A stretch of DNA of 64,000 nucleotides from NCBI RefSeq assembly GCF_963675165.1, contig NC_087381.1, forward strand, positions 3,720,001-3,784,000, written 5' to 3'. Below, in pieces: positions 46,863-64,000 of the stretch. The position numbers and the translations under genes are program-made. This stretch comes from Halichondria panicea. Lineage: Eukaryota > Porifera > Demospongiae > Suberitida > Halichondriidae. The notes beneath the pieces are model-generated. The model had not been told where the DNA came from, made no database searches, and was given only the letters and a program-made list of their open reading frames with translations. How positions within the stretch are numbered: the stretch's first letter is position 1; each line of letters begins with the position of its first letter.

Positions 46863-47782
46863 CTTGAGAGAAGAGATCCAGGAGGATTTAATTGCAACTT
46901 TTGACCTTTTATTGCAGTCTTCAAAACAGCAAGATATGGAAAATTAGCCTTCTGGTGTAAATTTTGATGTACTTTGATGTACTGGCTGGATAGATCTAGC
47001 TTTCCAAGCAGGTAAAAAAAAAGGAGCGCTAGCTGCTATATGCTATATGTGTTTCCCCCACCCAACGCGGTAAAACAACGGCTGTTTACAGTAAATCAGA
47101 CCTTTTCAAGCCCTCCCAAAACATCGATTAACCGCGCGCGCTGTGTGTCTCTTCTACCGCGAGCGCTTAACAAAACTTCCGCGCTGCACGGTTCATTGTG
47201 GTGGAAGGCGGAGGCAGGTGACCCTTCTCGGCCACGTATGTACGTAAGACCCAAGGGTATAATTATGGCAAAAATTCCTGGCTATTACGCTCCTCTCTAT
47301 CCACGATTTGAATTTTAATGGTCGATGTTGCATGCCCTCGTTTAATTTATACACCTTTGCCATTATTTTACCCTGCAGAGTTGGTCCTACTAATTTTGCT
47401 CAAGTCCTCACTCGTTCAGGAAGAAACAAAACGTACCTCCTGTACACTGTCAGACTATCACCAGATGAAGGTGCACTACTGAACAGAAGTTCTTGACTTC
47501 AGCTCTGACATCTTGACGATGTCGACAATAGGTATGACGATTATTAATTTAGATGTTTATTTATGGAGCTGGAATCTACAGTCATTCTTTTTGTTGTATG
47601 GTTTACGGATGTGCTTTTTTAGCTGCTTTAAAGCGTATTTTATTACATGCATGCCTCTCGTCATGGCTACGTGTATTGGGTGATTTGTAAGTGATATAAT
47701 TATATAGAGCACATTTGAATGGCTCTCAACTTCTGAACACGTTATTCCTAATTTGGTTATGTGGGTAGAAAATCAAAACAAT

Positions 47783-47955
47783 TACCGTAAAACGGGTAAT
47801 TTTCGTGGGTAAGCTGAAAATTTTTACCCACAAAAACCTAGGCGTGGTTCACCGGAACTCAAGCAATGCAGCACGTAACGAAGCTTACTTACGAAACTTA
47901 CTGCTGTTCCAGTTCAATCAATTTTTCACCCCACGAAAACGACCCACTAGACTAT
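47783..47955. mobile_element. Family B MITE, copy 3
   Basis: The left end TACCGTAAAACGGGTAATTT and right end AAAACGACCCACTAGACTAT form imperfect inverted repeats. The interior CCTAGGCGTGGTTCACCGGA matches the copy at 15693-15912. Confidence 0.65.
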
Positions 47956-48683
47956 ACAAAACTAAATTATATCGCTTGATTAGAGGACATGGCATTACAT
48001 GTACAATGTATAGACTGAAAGGTGCACTGAACAGAGTCAATTTAAAGAAGTATATACGCGAGAATGTTTTGCGAGCATCAAACATATGCGAACTTTGCGA
48101 GGGTAATTGATCAATATGCAACAATAAAATCGGATATAAAACCTAAATTAGTACTGGTAATACACAATCCTTGCCAGAGCGCAATATAGTTAGATTGCAA
48201 AGGATCGATTTTTCTGCTGATTTGGCTCATTTGCAAAGGTTTTTCATCAACAAAATACTCTAGATGGTAGATCGAAGTGATGGATCCTGAGACACTATTG
48301 TCCTCTACGCTGATCCAAATCTGCAATATGAGGAATCGCTGTGTATCCTTCCACAAGGAGTGCACATAGTGCATATAATTTAATTTATTATCAAGAGTAT
48401 CTGGATGCTGACTGTGAGGTTTCCCCTCCTGTGCTGATGATAATAGATAGATGATTTAATTGCCAAGCACAGACCAAAACATGCAGTGTGACTAATTATA
48501 TCTAGGTGACTTGCTAATACACAAGTCATCACAATCATGAAGTAGTAGACTGACATAAGAGGCTATAGCGTCAAGAGCAAATGCATGACGTGAGCTAGTG
48601 TACACATAGTTATACATGTCACCTGCAAATCTACATGCAGTTGTAATTGTTGGGACAGAGCCGCTTCACCAATGGAAGGTGAT

Positions 48684-48775
48684 TACCGTATGGCTGGTTA
48701 ATTTTGAGGCACTACATTTTTGCACGCAGTTTTCGAGGATTGATCTCAACCTCGAAAATTGGTTTACTTACGGTA
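48684..48775. mobile_element. Short palindromic element, family C
   Basis: TACCGTATGGCTGGTTAATT at left and TTACTTACGGTA at right, with an inner GCAGTTTTCGAGG / CCTCGAAAATTGG pairing. The termini (TACCGTA) are shared with families A and B, so all may use one transposase source. Confidence 0.55.
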
Positions 48776-49148
48776 TTGTAAACTAGCTCTCTACTGTTGG
48801 GTTGAACATTCTACGGTTTAAGCAACCTGCTATAATAATTATAATATCATGCAATTATTATAGTGCATCTCAATAATTTATTGTAAAGATTGCTTGCAAT
48901 GTCTGACAGTATTAACAAGATAATAGTGACACAAGTTATATAGCTAGCGTTTATATCTTTATGTGCTACAAAAAAGCAATTTTATAAGAATTATTAAAGT
49001 GGTCGATCATTGTGGTTGATCATCCGAAAATTAAAATTGCAAACTTATTTATTGCAATAGATTTAACGCTACAAATACTTACAATACAAAAATTTGCACC
49101 AACGACAAATACCCGCTATACGGTACAGATGTATTAGGTTTATGAACA

Positions 49149-52100
49149 TTAAACAGTAGTTTGATGAACAGATTGAAGATACTCATACACTTCCTTGTGA
49201 TCATTTTCTCTAGCACAGTCAATGGCAGTTCTTGATAGCTGCATACCAAAGCATTATACATCAGATTGTGCTTAAATGGAGTACGATTAATAATGCTGTC
49301 TCATAGTTACTATAAGAATCCTACTAACAAAAAGGTGGTGGTCAGTGGAGTAAAGCAATAAATGGGCAAGGATGCTTAAGGAGATTCGGTACCTTATGTA
49401 ATTACGGGGGAGATTCAATGCGTGGCTGCATGTGTTCTATATCAATACAGTATAGTACAGTAGACTCTCGTTAATCCGGTCACCCTTGGGACTGCACCTT
49501 GGCCGGAATAGCGAGGTGGATGTATTTCAGGAAATAGCCGCAGCTTAAAAATGACCTTACCTCGAATCTAATGACTAATTTTGCAGTTCTTGTCTCGAGG
49601 ATAATGAAGGATAATGAATCACTCTGCACTCTATTTAAGTCCGGCTGTATAAAACTTAGTTTGGGGAAGCCAGCACTGGCCAGTATACGGAAGAGCGAGT
49701 GGCTGTACTTCAGGGTGAGTTTTGTGCAGTAAACATCTAGCTAGCAATCCGTGCCCAACCAAATGGCTGGTATATCAAGGTGGCCGTACTTCAGAGAACC
49801 GGAATAGCGAGATTCTACTGTATATGGTTTGCAAGAATCCATGCATGTGTGTATACGTAAGTACACACATGCACCACCTTGCCTACAGGTGAAATTTGTA
49901 TTTTATGACACAAGTACGTCGAATACCCAGAATGAAACTAGAGATTTCTGGGCTTTCCAAACAAAAATTTGTAAATATAATTGATATCCTACATGCTAAT
50001 TGTGACACATTTTAATTCAATTAATGTCGCCAAGCTCACACTGTCTTTCATATTGACATCTGCTCCGCTCTTGATGAGAGTGTGCACGATCGCTAAGCAG
50101 CCATAAGAAGAGGCAATTAACAGTGGCGACTGTAATTGCTGCAAATAATAGAGACATGATGCCAGTATGTAATGGCATAACTATACACTTACGTTGTTTT
50201 GAGCATTAACTTCGCCTCCTTTACTGATCAAAACAGTCAAACTTAACGCAGGTCTGTCAGTCTCTTTCTGGACTGTAGCATGCGATGCAATGTGAAGAGC
50301 ATTGTTCCCTTGCTAATTAATTAAGAGAGGAGTTCATTCAATTATAAGTAGATCATCTAGAGGGATAGAGTGTTTGCACTTACATAAATTTCAGCATTTA
50401 CTTTTGCTCCATTGTCAATTAGTGTTTCCACAGTAGTAGAATGATTGTGTTCAACAGCAAACAAAAGAGGCGTTCTTGAGGCCTTCAGAAAATAATTATA
50501 AGTCAGTCACTCATGGTATTGATTAGACTTACTGTATCTTTGACACTGAGGTTAGCTCCATTTTTTATCAAAATCAATGCAGCTGAAGTATGGCCGTTAC
50601 TAGCAGCAAGCATCAAGGGTGTTGAACCACTCTGAGAACACAATCATGCATGTACATAATTAACACTAACTAACACTATAAATTATTTTTTCAAGCACTG
50701 GCTGCTATGGTAATACCTCTGGCACATTTTGTTTTGCACGATCACCAGTGTTAGGGAGCGAATAGGTGCATGATTACATAGTTTAAAGTATATAATTATA
50801 ATGTATAAATACACTGAGAAAAGGTGGATCTGCAGAGCAGTCAAAGTTCACAATCGCTGCTACTTTCTTAACAGCCTTTTTCCCAGGCTGAATTGGTCAT
50901 GGAACGATGTTACTACTTTCTGGCAGTGAATATTTTGTAGCTCTAATTTTTATACTCGATCTCTTAGGTGCCAGAAAGCTAGCACTTAAACCTAGAATAA
51001 TTGTTTACTTGCACTTGTATTTGGATATGGAACAGACAATGAAAGTAACGTAACATACATGGTTCTTTGAATCCACATCTGTTTCATTCTGAAGAAGAAC
51101 GGTGATCACAGAATCATTTCCTTGGCGCGCTGCATCATGAAGGGGACTGTCTCCATCCTTTAAGACAAAAACAGGTGATATCTCACATGAGTATTAATTG
51201 TGGATGTCAGGCGTATAGTGCGTACCTGTACACATAATTATATATGAGGCAGTTATCGTGATTCGATTATAGCCATGAACTACGAAGTAACGGAAGTCTT
51301 TGATTCAAAGCCTTACAGTCAAAACTTTACCTTGTCTTGATCATCGATAATCGCTTTATGTTTTATCAGCGTCTTTACAGTTGATATGTTCCCTTGCCAG
51401 GATGCAAACATAAGAGCTGATCTTGAACGCTACAGTTCAGTAAGATTGCATTACACTTGGCATGAGCGATACCATGGCCATTAGTCAATATACATGCACG
51501 TACCTTATCCTTAAGATTTACATCTCCACCTTTACTAACAAGAAGACTAACAGCATCAGCGTGTCCATGCCAAGCAGCCATCAGTAATGCTGTACGCATG
51601 CTCTGTACAAAATATTACGAACGTACAAGCAGATTTGCAATCATACTACTACCTTATTTTGAGAGTTGACATTGGCACCACAGTGAAGAAGATAATTTAT
51701 GGTATCAAGGTGGCCGTTACGAGATGCTTCAATGAGTGCTGCGTCCTAACGAGAGTGAATAGTGAACAGTATAATCATAGCCTTGTAATAAATGTACTGA
51801 ACTCACATGATTCAATTGTCCTCCTCGACTTGTGAGTAATTTGATAAAGGGTAGTTCCCCATGACAAGCAGCTCCTTCAAGTGGACTGAGGTTACTATTA
51901 CTGACAGATACATTCATGGGCTCAGAGAGTGGCATGTCATTCACAAACACAGTCAGTTCACATTCACCATGCGCACTTGGCATATATAAACCACTGTACA
52001 CACTTGGTAGATGAGGTGTTATGTGCATTGGTAACACTAAGCAATCAGTGCCGTTATGAGAGTGTGATAATAGCCTGCAATGGGCTGTGACTTTTTGTAT

Positions 52101-55100
52101 TGTGTTGATTGGAGAGTCTTTTTCATCAGCTAGAAAAACTTCGAAAGAGGCCACTTTATTCTTAACGGCTTTTTTTGCACCCGAGCCTCTCATGGAGCAA
52201 CAAGGAAGGTGAGGTATGTTCATCACGAACAGTTTATGAGACAACTGGTTCAGTAGATGATCATTCACAAAAACGTCTAGAGTGAATTCGTTCGGAATAC
52301 GAGGTGTGTATGTAAACTCATAATGTCCATGACATTTACTGGGTGTTGCAAAAATATGCTCACTATTCTGTTTACAAGCACTTGTTACTCGAGCCGATAG
52401 AATGTGATCTCCTCCACACAATTCTCCAGCTTCATCTCGAAGAATAACCTTAAAGTCAACTTGGCAATTTACCTCGATCTTGTGCACAGGAAATGACACA
52501 CCTTTAAGTTCACTCTTGGCAAAACATGGCTATAGAGGGGTAGAGTAACGTTTGCTACATCAAAAATTACAATCACACTTACCAGCAGGTTTCGTTTCGT
52601 CTTTAAACTGCGTATATGGCGCTCGATTTCATTCCTGAGTGATATTCTCTTTAGTTTTAGAAGTGCATACTCTGATCTCATATCAGCCAGTTGAATGTTA
52701 CTTTTTGTCAACTCAATTTGTAGTTCAAAGGAATCTAGATTGGGGACTTCATCGCCATCTGAATCTACCGAACGACATCGTTCATAAGAAAAGCTCCTAA
52801 AATTCTTGAGCTTTTCCGATGCATCAATCATTTTTGCTTTCTTCTCAGATAATATGTTGTCAATTCTCTTCACTTTTTCTTTTCGTTTGATCAAAATCTC
52901 CTCTTCCGTAGCAATTTGGGACTGCAGAAAACAAAACCAATACAGGTCATGAAAAAATATTAAAGCATCGAGAGTAGTGACTACGGTCGACAAAGTCTAC
53001 TTGTATATCTAAACTCCCAACATTACAGGTAGATTATATTATGCTGGCATAATTTTGAGCATGTATGACTTACAAGTAGTAGGCACATTTGTGGGTGAGA
53101 AAAAATTAGGCTGGCATAATAGGGCACCTTTAAAACGATTAGGGGCAAACTTTGGAATACAGGTCAGTACTGACTGTAGTAGACTGCTATAAATGAAGTG
53201 AACGTGAGAGCTTCTATAGGATTCTTCCTTGGATTTCAATTTGTGGATTTGCAAAATAATGCTTCGTTCTCGAGTTGCAGTCTCTTCAAAATTGTGTGTA
53301 GCAACATCTGTTGATACATAACTTACTTCGGAGTAGCTCTACACTAGAATGCTAGCTATTGGTGGTAGCTGCAAAACAACCAATCATGCATGGAATTATG
53401 TATCGAGAGCAGTACACTAACGTCATTAGCAGTTGCATTTACACCTATGTAATATAGGCACATTTTTGGGCAAGAATTATGCTGGCATAATGGGTACCTT
53501 TATGTCAATTATGAGAATAATAGGCAAACATGGGAAATGCAGGTCAGTACGAAGTCAGTACTAAGAACATCAATCTGTAGGCCTTATTTATACATTGGGG
53601 GGGGGGGGGGGGTAATTTGCTACATGTGCTTGTGTAGCCTAGCACAGACTGTTAAGCACAGACTGTTATTGAATAATGCATACCTTTACTTCTTTCACAT
53701 ATTTTTTCTGTGAGTAGGATCTTGCTTTCTCTCTTTGCTCTTTCTCAGTTTTGCACGTAAGAGTAGCTTGATATTCATCATCGGCTTTCTGTAATGCTTC
53801 CTCTGTCTCTCGTAGTAGGCTGGACCTCTTTTCCAGCTCAGAAGACTTTTGTGACAAATCGTTCATCAACATACGTATTTGGTTTTTGGTTCTTTTGTAT
53901 TCTTCTTCAGACAAATCCAACCTGTCTTGGAGTTCTTTAACTGAATCACTGTGAAACGAACCATTTAATTCTTCTTCTTTAATGAATTCCGTTCGTATCT
54001 CTATCAGCACGTCATTGGCTTTTCTTTCAAGATGTAATTTCCTTCCCATAAAATCTAAACGCTTTTTTAAGGCATTTCTCTCTTTCTTAACCTCTAGATA
54101 CCGTGTCTTGAGACTTGGAAAATCGTCTTCGATAATTTCTTGGATATCACTACGAACCTCTTTAGAGGCCACCATTGCAGTGTCCCTCAACAATAATTTT
54201 GCATGCTCCACAGCTCCATCAACCTAGTGCAAAGTAAATATCACACAGCATTGAAGCTAATTGGAAATTAACGTAAAATTATTTGACTGCTAACCTCCAA
54301 CACTTTTGGACTACCACAAGCTTTCTCTTCAGGATAAGGGACACCTACACAACAAACGAGACATTCCTTATAAAATATATACCATTAGTATAATTATATA
54401 TACTTATTTACTGGCTAAGCATTGACTGATGTACAACACTTGCTTATACAACAATAAACTAGTTTTCACATTGAATTGCATGCAGAAAAATGCAACAACA
54501 TAAGCCCTTTTTTACACCACTAAAGTACGTCATGACATATACGTTAATATCATTTAAATTGTGAGTATATGTGTCAACATGCAGCTAACTCCAACTTGAA
54601 TTAAAAAGGTGTGCAACATAGGTTAAACTTGAAGCAGAAATACATCATGCAGTGCCTCTCTTTCTGAGGGTACTTCAAATTGTGGTGTAATCCCCTACCC
54701 TACCCCGTGAAGTTAAAACTCACAATATTTTAGGCAGATTGTTCTTGCAAGCTCCCGCTTGTTAACAATACATAGAGCTCGCACAACTCTGTTCCATGAG
54801 ACTTTGGTGTTTCCTTCCAACCACGTAAGGAGTTTTGTGAGAGATTGAATTGCAGAACTAGTTTCCTTTTGGATTCTTTGAATAATGTACGGTGGCACCT
54901 CTAGGTGTATACCAAGATTGTCCCATTCATCTGCTGCTTTTCCAAGTTCTCTAACAAGGTCTGAAAACTTTACATTTCCGCCTGTTACACCAAAATGATA
55001 AGAGTGTATATAATTATATGCAATAATTATTTTCGTATTATTTTCGTATTTGGAAATAATTTATGTGCACTTAACTATGCATAATTCTTATCAGTATTAT

Positions 55101-56620
55101 TATATGTACGTAACTGGTAACTGGTATAATCATAGATTGAAGAGTTAGAGGGATAGGAAACGGTTTGTATCTCGAGTAACATCCGTGCTACGCTGCGGTT
55201 TAATCGAGGCCATCACAACAATATCTATTTCTACACTCAGTGCATAATAAACTACAAGTAACTGTGCTTAGTCCGTGCAACTTCAAGGTCTATACCTATT
55301 GTAGTAGTCATAACCAGCACGCTTACACGTTATATGTTCCAATAGCTCTAAAACAGCCTTGGGAACATATAACTTTATTGGAAAGTCTCTTTTTACTGGG
55401 TGTGGTCAGACGTTAGCAAGTACTACACGTGGCTCATGGACTAGGCGTGTTATAAATTGCTGAAAGAGATGATGTCTCGAGGAAACACAGCTTTGGGAGT
55501 TACCCGGCAAAAATGTGCTTAATAGCCTCGTAACGCGGATATTTTTCGAGGGTCCACTGCAGATTCAATGTAAAATCATCACGTGCACCACTCCGTTTCC
55601 TATCCCTCTAACTGTTCAATTAAAGTATTTCCTAGCAAAATTTAATATCTGGCCACAGAAAGAGTATAGCGATGTTAGTGTGTGTGGGTGGGTGAGGGGG
55701 GGTAACGACTTACATAAACTAGAGCACTAGAGTGCAGGCAAACTTCTTAGCTTGCTTTTATTCGGCAAATTAATAGCAAAAAATTAATAGCAAAATCTGA
55801 AAATAAATAATAAAATTATATTGTTGTGTTGAGGCCATTCATGAGCAGACGCAGACTCAGACTATACACAGACAAACAAACAAAGTAACAGACTACTAAC
55901 CCATGGCCGCCTAGTACCTGTCTTGGAATCGTTGCATCTCGTGTACCATAAGAAAGTTAAACTATTACTATGACTAGTGAGTGATGCATGATCTCATTGT
56001 TACTTTGGGGAATATCTATGAAAACCACAACTGCCAAATAAATAATCACACCTACCAATATCCAGTCGTCCAGAACTTTTATGCTCCATTACACTTGGAA
56101 ATTCGAAGCACAAACTCCTTTTATACATATCAACATAGAACTGTGCGTTGCCTGAAGTAACAAGGTTGATTCTACTTTCGTTATCGGGAGAGCAAAGAAA
56201 CAGTTCCATATCAACTTCCAATGAAGAACTAAACGTATTACGAGTCTCAGCGTCAATTATTGATCTCAATGCTAGACAGATGAGTTGAGACAATCCTTCT
56301 TTTTTTGAAAGTAAAGACTTGACATTATCCAGGATTTTTTGTGGAGGTAAATAGACAGAAAGAATTGGAGCATTCTTATCATAGAAACACTGGACAATTC
56401 TTACATCGAAATCGTCTGAGCTGGTCAAAATGGATGCTATTTTGCTTGCAACAGTAGCCAGCGACACAGACATCTGAAACTCGACACTATGTAGCACTGC
56501 AAACCTGCCATGTCCTCTCACTTCAGTCGGTACTCTGTTTACTGATATCGGGAAACGCAGGGCAAAGAAATCACTATGATATGCTGGACTGGGATACCCT
56601 ATCCCCGATAAATCTCCCAT
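49149..56620 (-). CDS. Death-domain, coiled-coil, filamin-Ig, ankyrin-repeat protein
   Basis: Exons: 56620-56056, 54981-54724, 54344-54295, 54223-53684, 52921-52583, 52529-51807, 51745-51653, 51602-51504, 51429-51331, 51157-51059, (50887-50813 optional), 50631-50533, 50482-50384, 50312-50193, 50138-50040, 49238-49149. They join in phase to 1123 residues (1148 with the optional exon). N-terminal ~188 residues are unrecognised. Next comes an ~86-residue six-helix death-like fold (FSDLVRELGKAADEWDNLGI ... SWNRVVRALCIVNKRELART), then ~300 residues of charged coiled coil, two filamin-type Ig repeats (~residues 590-790) and about nine ankyrin repeats. Most ankyrin repeats lie one per 99-bp phase-0 exon (for example LMAAWHGHADAVSLLVSKGG). 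Death domains join apoptotic or innate immune complexes; ankyrin arrays bind proteins (family knowledge). The protein is cytosolic, having no signal or membrane segment. Its partner is unknown. The 0.47-kb gap to the upstream gene holds its promoter. Confidence 0.85.
49456..49824. mobile_element. Tigger/pogo-like MITE in the last intron of the death-domain gene
   Basis: The left end TACAGTAGACTCTCGTTAAT continues CCGGTCACCC; the right end reversed reads TATACAGTAGAATCTCGCTA then TTCCGG. Termini beginning CAGTAGA with TA flanks fit Tc1/mariner-pogo-type elements (family knowledge). 370 bp, no transposase. Confidence 0.7.
53601..53613. repeat. Poly-G tract
   Basis: Run of G in an intron of the death-domain gene. 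Simple sequence; true length uncertain. Confidence 0.7.
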
Positions 56621-57085
56621 TATAGTTTATAGATCTACTGAGATGAGTGACCAGTCCTGTTGATCTATACAAAAAATAACACAAAACTCCTTAATTTTTA
56701 TATCACTGTATCACTAGACCTAATTAATATTCTTTAATGTATAAAAAAATCTAAGTACAATGTACATGTATAGATCTCAAAGTCATATCATCAGTCACTA
56801 AACTTACCTGCAATTGTTCTGCTGGCTTCATAACAATTTAATAATAATACATACACTAGATCTAGTATGTGACAGAGGAACACCGCTGCACTATTAATTA
56901 AAATGCAGGAATTCCCCAACATTCCTAAGTGATGATAGCCACCCATTTTGAGGTCAGCACTGCACACAAACACATTATGTAATGCAAGTTAATAAATAAT
57001 AATTATCAAAAGCCTATAAATCTTCTACTCTTGTTTATCACAGCTAATCCTGTGCTGCTCTAGTTTGAAGTTTGAAGCTGGGCAG
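56621..57085. other. Spacer between IDH and death-domain genes
   Basis: Both flanking genes are on the minus strand, so this holds the IDH 3' flank and the promoter of the death-domain gene. No exon or strong motif is seen. Confidence 0.5.
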
Positions 57086-63071
<5,986 letters not shown>

Positions 63072-64000
63072 TGCTCTTAGTAGAAATAGTGAATGCTCTC
63101 TGAAAACTGGAGATGTAGTTCTTAGGGCTGAAAGCAAACCTGCACCAGGAGTCTATAGTCAGGAAGTGACCTTTCCATAGGCCATGTGTACAACCACATA
63201 ATTATAATGATATTCATTAGACTACACCACACGTGAGGCATACATGGGATTTCCCCAACTAGCCTTTTCATCCAGGGCACAATTATGAAAAATGAAAGTG
63301 GTTGGTTTATATGTACGTGCCAGTGGTGCTTTCAGTACTGCTGTACAAGTTGTATGCAGATCAATGTACCCATTACATACAATCATGTAAGAATATTATA
63401 AATTACAACAGCTTGTTGCTATAGCCTCTTCGGTTCTTTTTACAAAAGTACACCTTGATTTATATTTCCACTTATTCAATTGAAGCACTATAAATTAATA
63501 TTATATATAATTATATGCTTGATCAGAAGCTGCGGCTACTAAATGTTTCATTTTGCTGGCAGAGGAGGCTACAATTCCATGAATTCAGAGGCCATTGCCG
63601 GAGTTTGAACAGTCCGTGCAAAAGTGACGGCTCACTAGTACGAGTATGTCTAACTGTTATTATAATGCACAGAGGGAAATTCTTTTTATATCTTGGGCCA
63701 ATTTTTATACCTTGATGAATGGCTAATAATTACCGTATAGTAGGTATAATTATTTCGAGGGTATAAATTTTCGCGGATATAATTTTTGTGGAATAGCGCC
63801 TTTTTGCAGCATGCATGCATGCAATATTCACGGTTAGACACTAATTGATAAGATCTACATGGGAAGTACATGGGAAAAATGCCTCAGAGCAGGTATGCTA
63901 TGGGACTTAGTATACATGCAAATTTACTTAGTATACCTAGTATTCCGTTGTCAAGTAATTGTATTGTAGTCAAGCGGTTTGCGCATGCGCACTAGTATCT
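63072..64000. other. IDH 5' region and right edge
   Basis: It contains the likely 5' exon and promoter of IDH, which I could not place exactly. A TACCGTATAGTAGGTATAAT element end at 63733, followed by paired TTTCGCGGATATAA-type sequence, marks another family A-C like insertion whose right end I could not fix. No other gene seen. Confidence 0.45.

Larger units (their letters stand above)
45180..49148. other. Intergenic repeat region
   Basis: No gene recognised. It contains a 114-bp tandem duplication (45677-45906), family B and C palindromic elements (46674-46862, 47783-47955, 48684-48775) and a diverged ~45-bp block shared by 46196-46237 and 48209-48253 (TTTGGCTCATTTGCAAAGGT). GC-richer, CpG-containing patches lie near 46465-46490 and 47105-47235, which could be promoter-like but adjoin no gene I can see. 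Confidence 0.5.

Noticed and set aside
47080-47250. CpG-rich patch as a promoter
   Set aside because: No gene starts nearby on either strand, and base composition alone is not enough.

Overview
The window looks like animal nuclear DNA, most probably from a sponge (inference). It is AT-rich, its genes are split by many short GT-AG introns (often 50-70 bp), and it is littered with short palindromic elements. The genes are typical metazoan ones: a HELZ2-like helicase/RNB nuclease, the COPII proteins SAR1 and SEC24, an NHL propeller, a death-domain/ankyrin protein and NADP-dependent isocitrate dehydrogenase. There are no bacterial operons, Shine-Dalgarno sites or CRISPR arrays. I joined the exons by hand from splice signals, reading phase and family similarity.

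Layout, left to right. 1-6.2 kb: a broken fibrinogen-related type II membrane protein gene (-), a palindromic MITE and an 860-bp near-perfect inverted repeat. 6.2-14.9 kb: a 15-exon HELZ2-like gene (+). 15.9-20.1 kb: two SAR1 paralogs in tandem (-), the distal one with destroyed GTPase motifs. 20.6-30.9 kb: SEC24 (+), divergent from SAR1 across a short intergenic region with a palindromic CRE. SEC24 carries an 11-residue coding minisatellite and a 1.4-kb DNA transposon in an intron. 31.1-32.5 kb: a cupin-fold gene (-). 32.5-36.6 kb: repeats. 36.6-37.5 kb: an NHL-repeat ORF (+). 37.7-41.2 kb: exon fragments resembling NUP210 and RNA polymerase I subunit 2 (+), with an apparently intact caspase-like gene antisense between them; its catalytic His is replaced by Pro. 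41.7-45.2 kb: a single-exon 1146-residue beta-helix/multipass membrane protein (+). 45.2-49.1 kb: repeats. 49.1-56.6 kb: a 15-16 exon death-domain/coiled-coil/filamin-Ig/ankyrin gene (-). 57.1-63.1 kb: a 13-exon NADP isocitrate dehydrogenase gene (-).

Two themes link the genes. SAR1 and SEC24, two proteins of the same COPII coat step at ER exit sites, sit head to head and could share regulation. Several neighbours (HELZ2-like nuclease, caspase-like protein, death-domain/ankyrin protein, the beta-helix receptor-like protein) belong to families tied to immunity or cell death, or look like surface receptors; a functional link between them is only a guess. At least six families of small non-autonomous inverted-repeat elements occupy introns and intergenic DNA, several with two or more copies in opposite orientations inside this one window.
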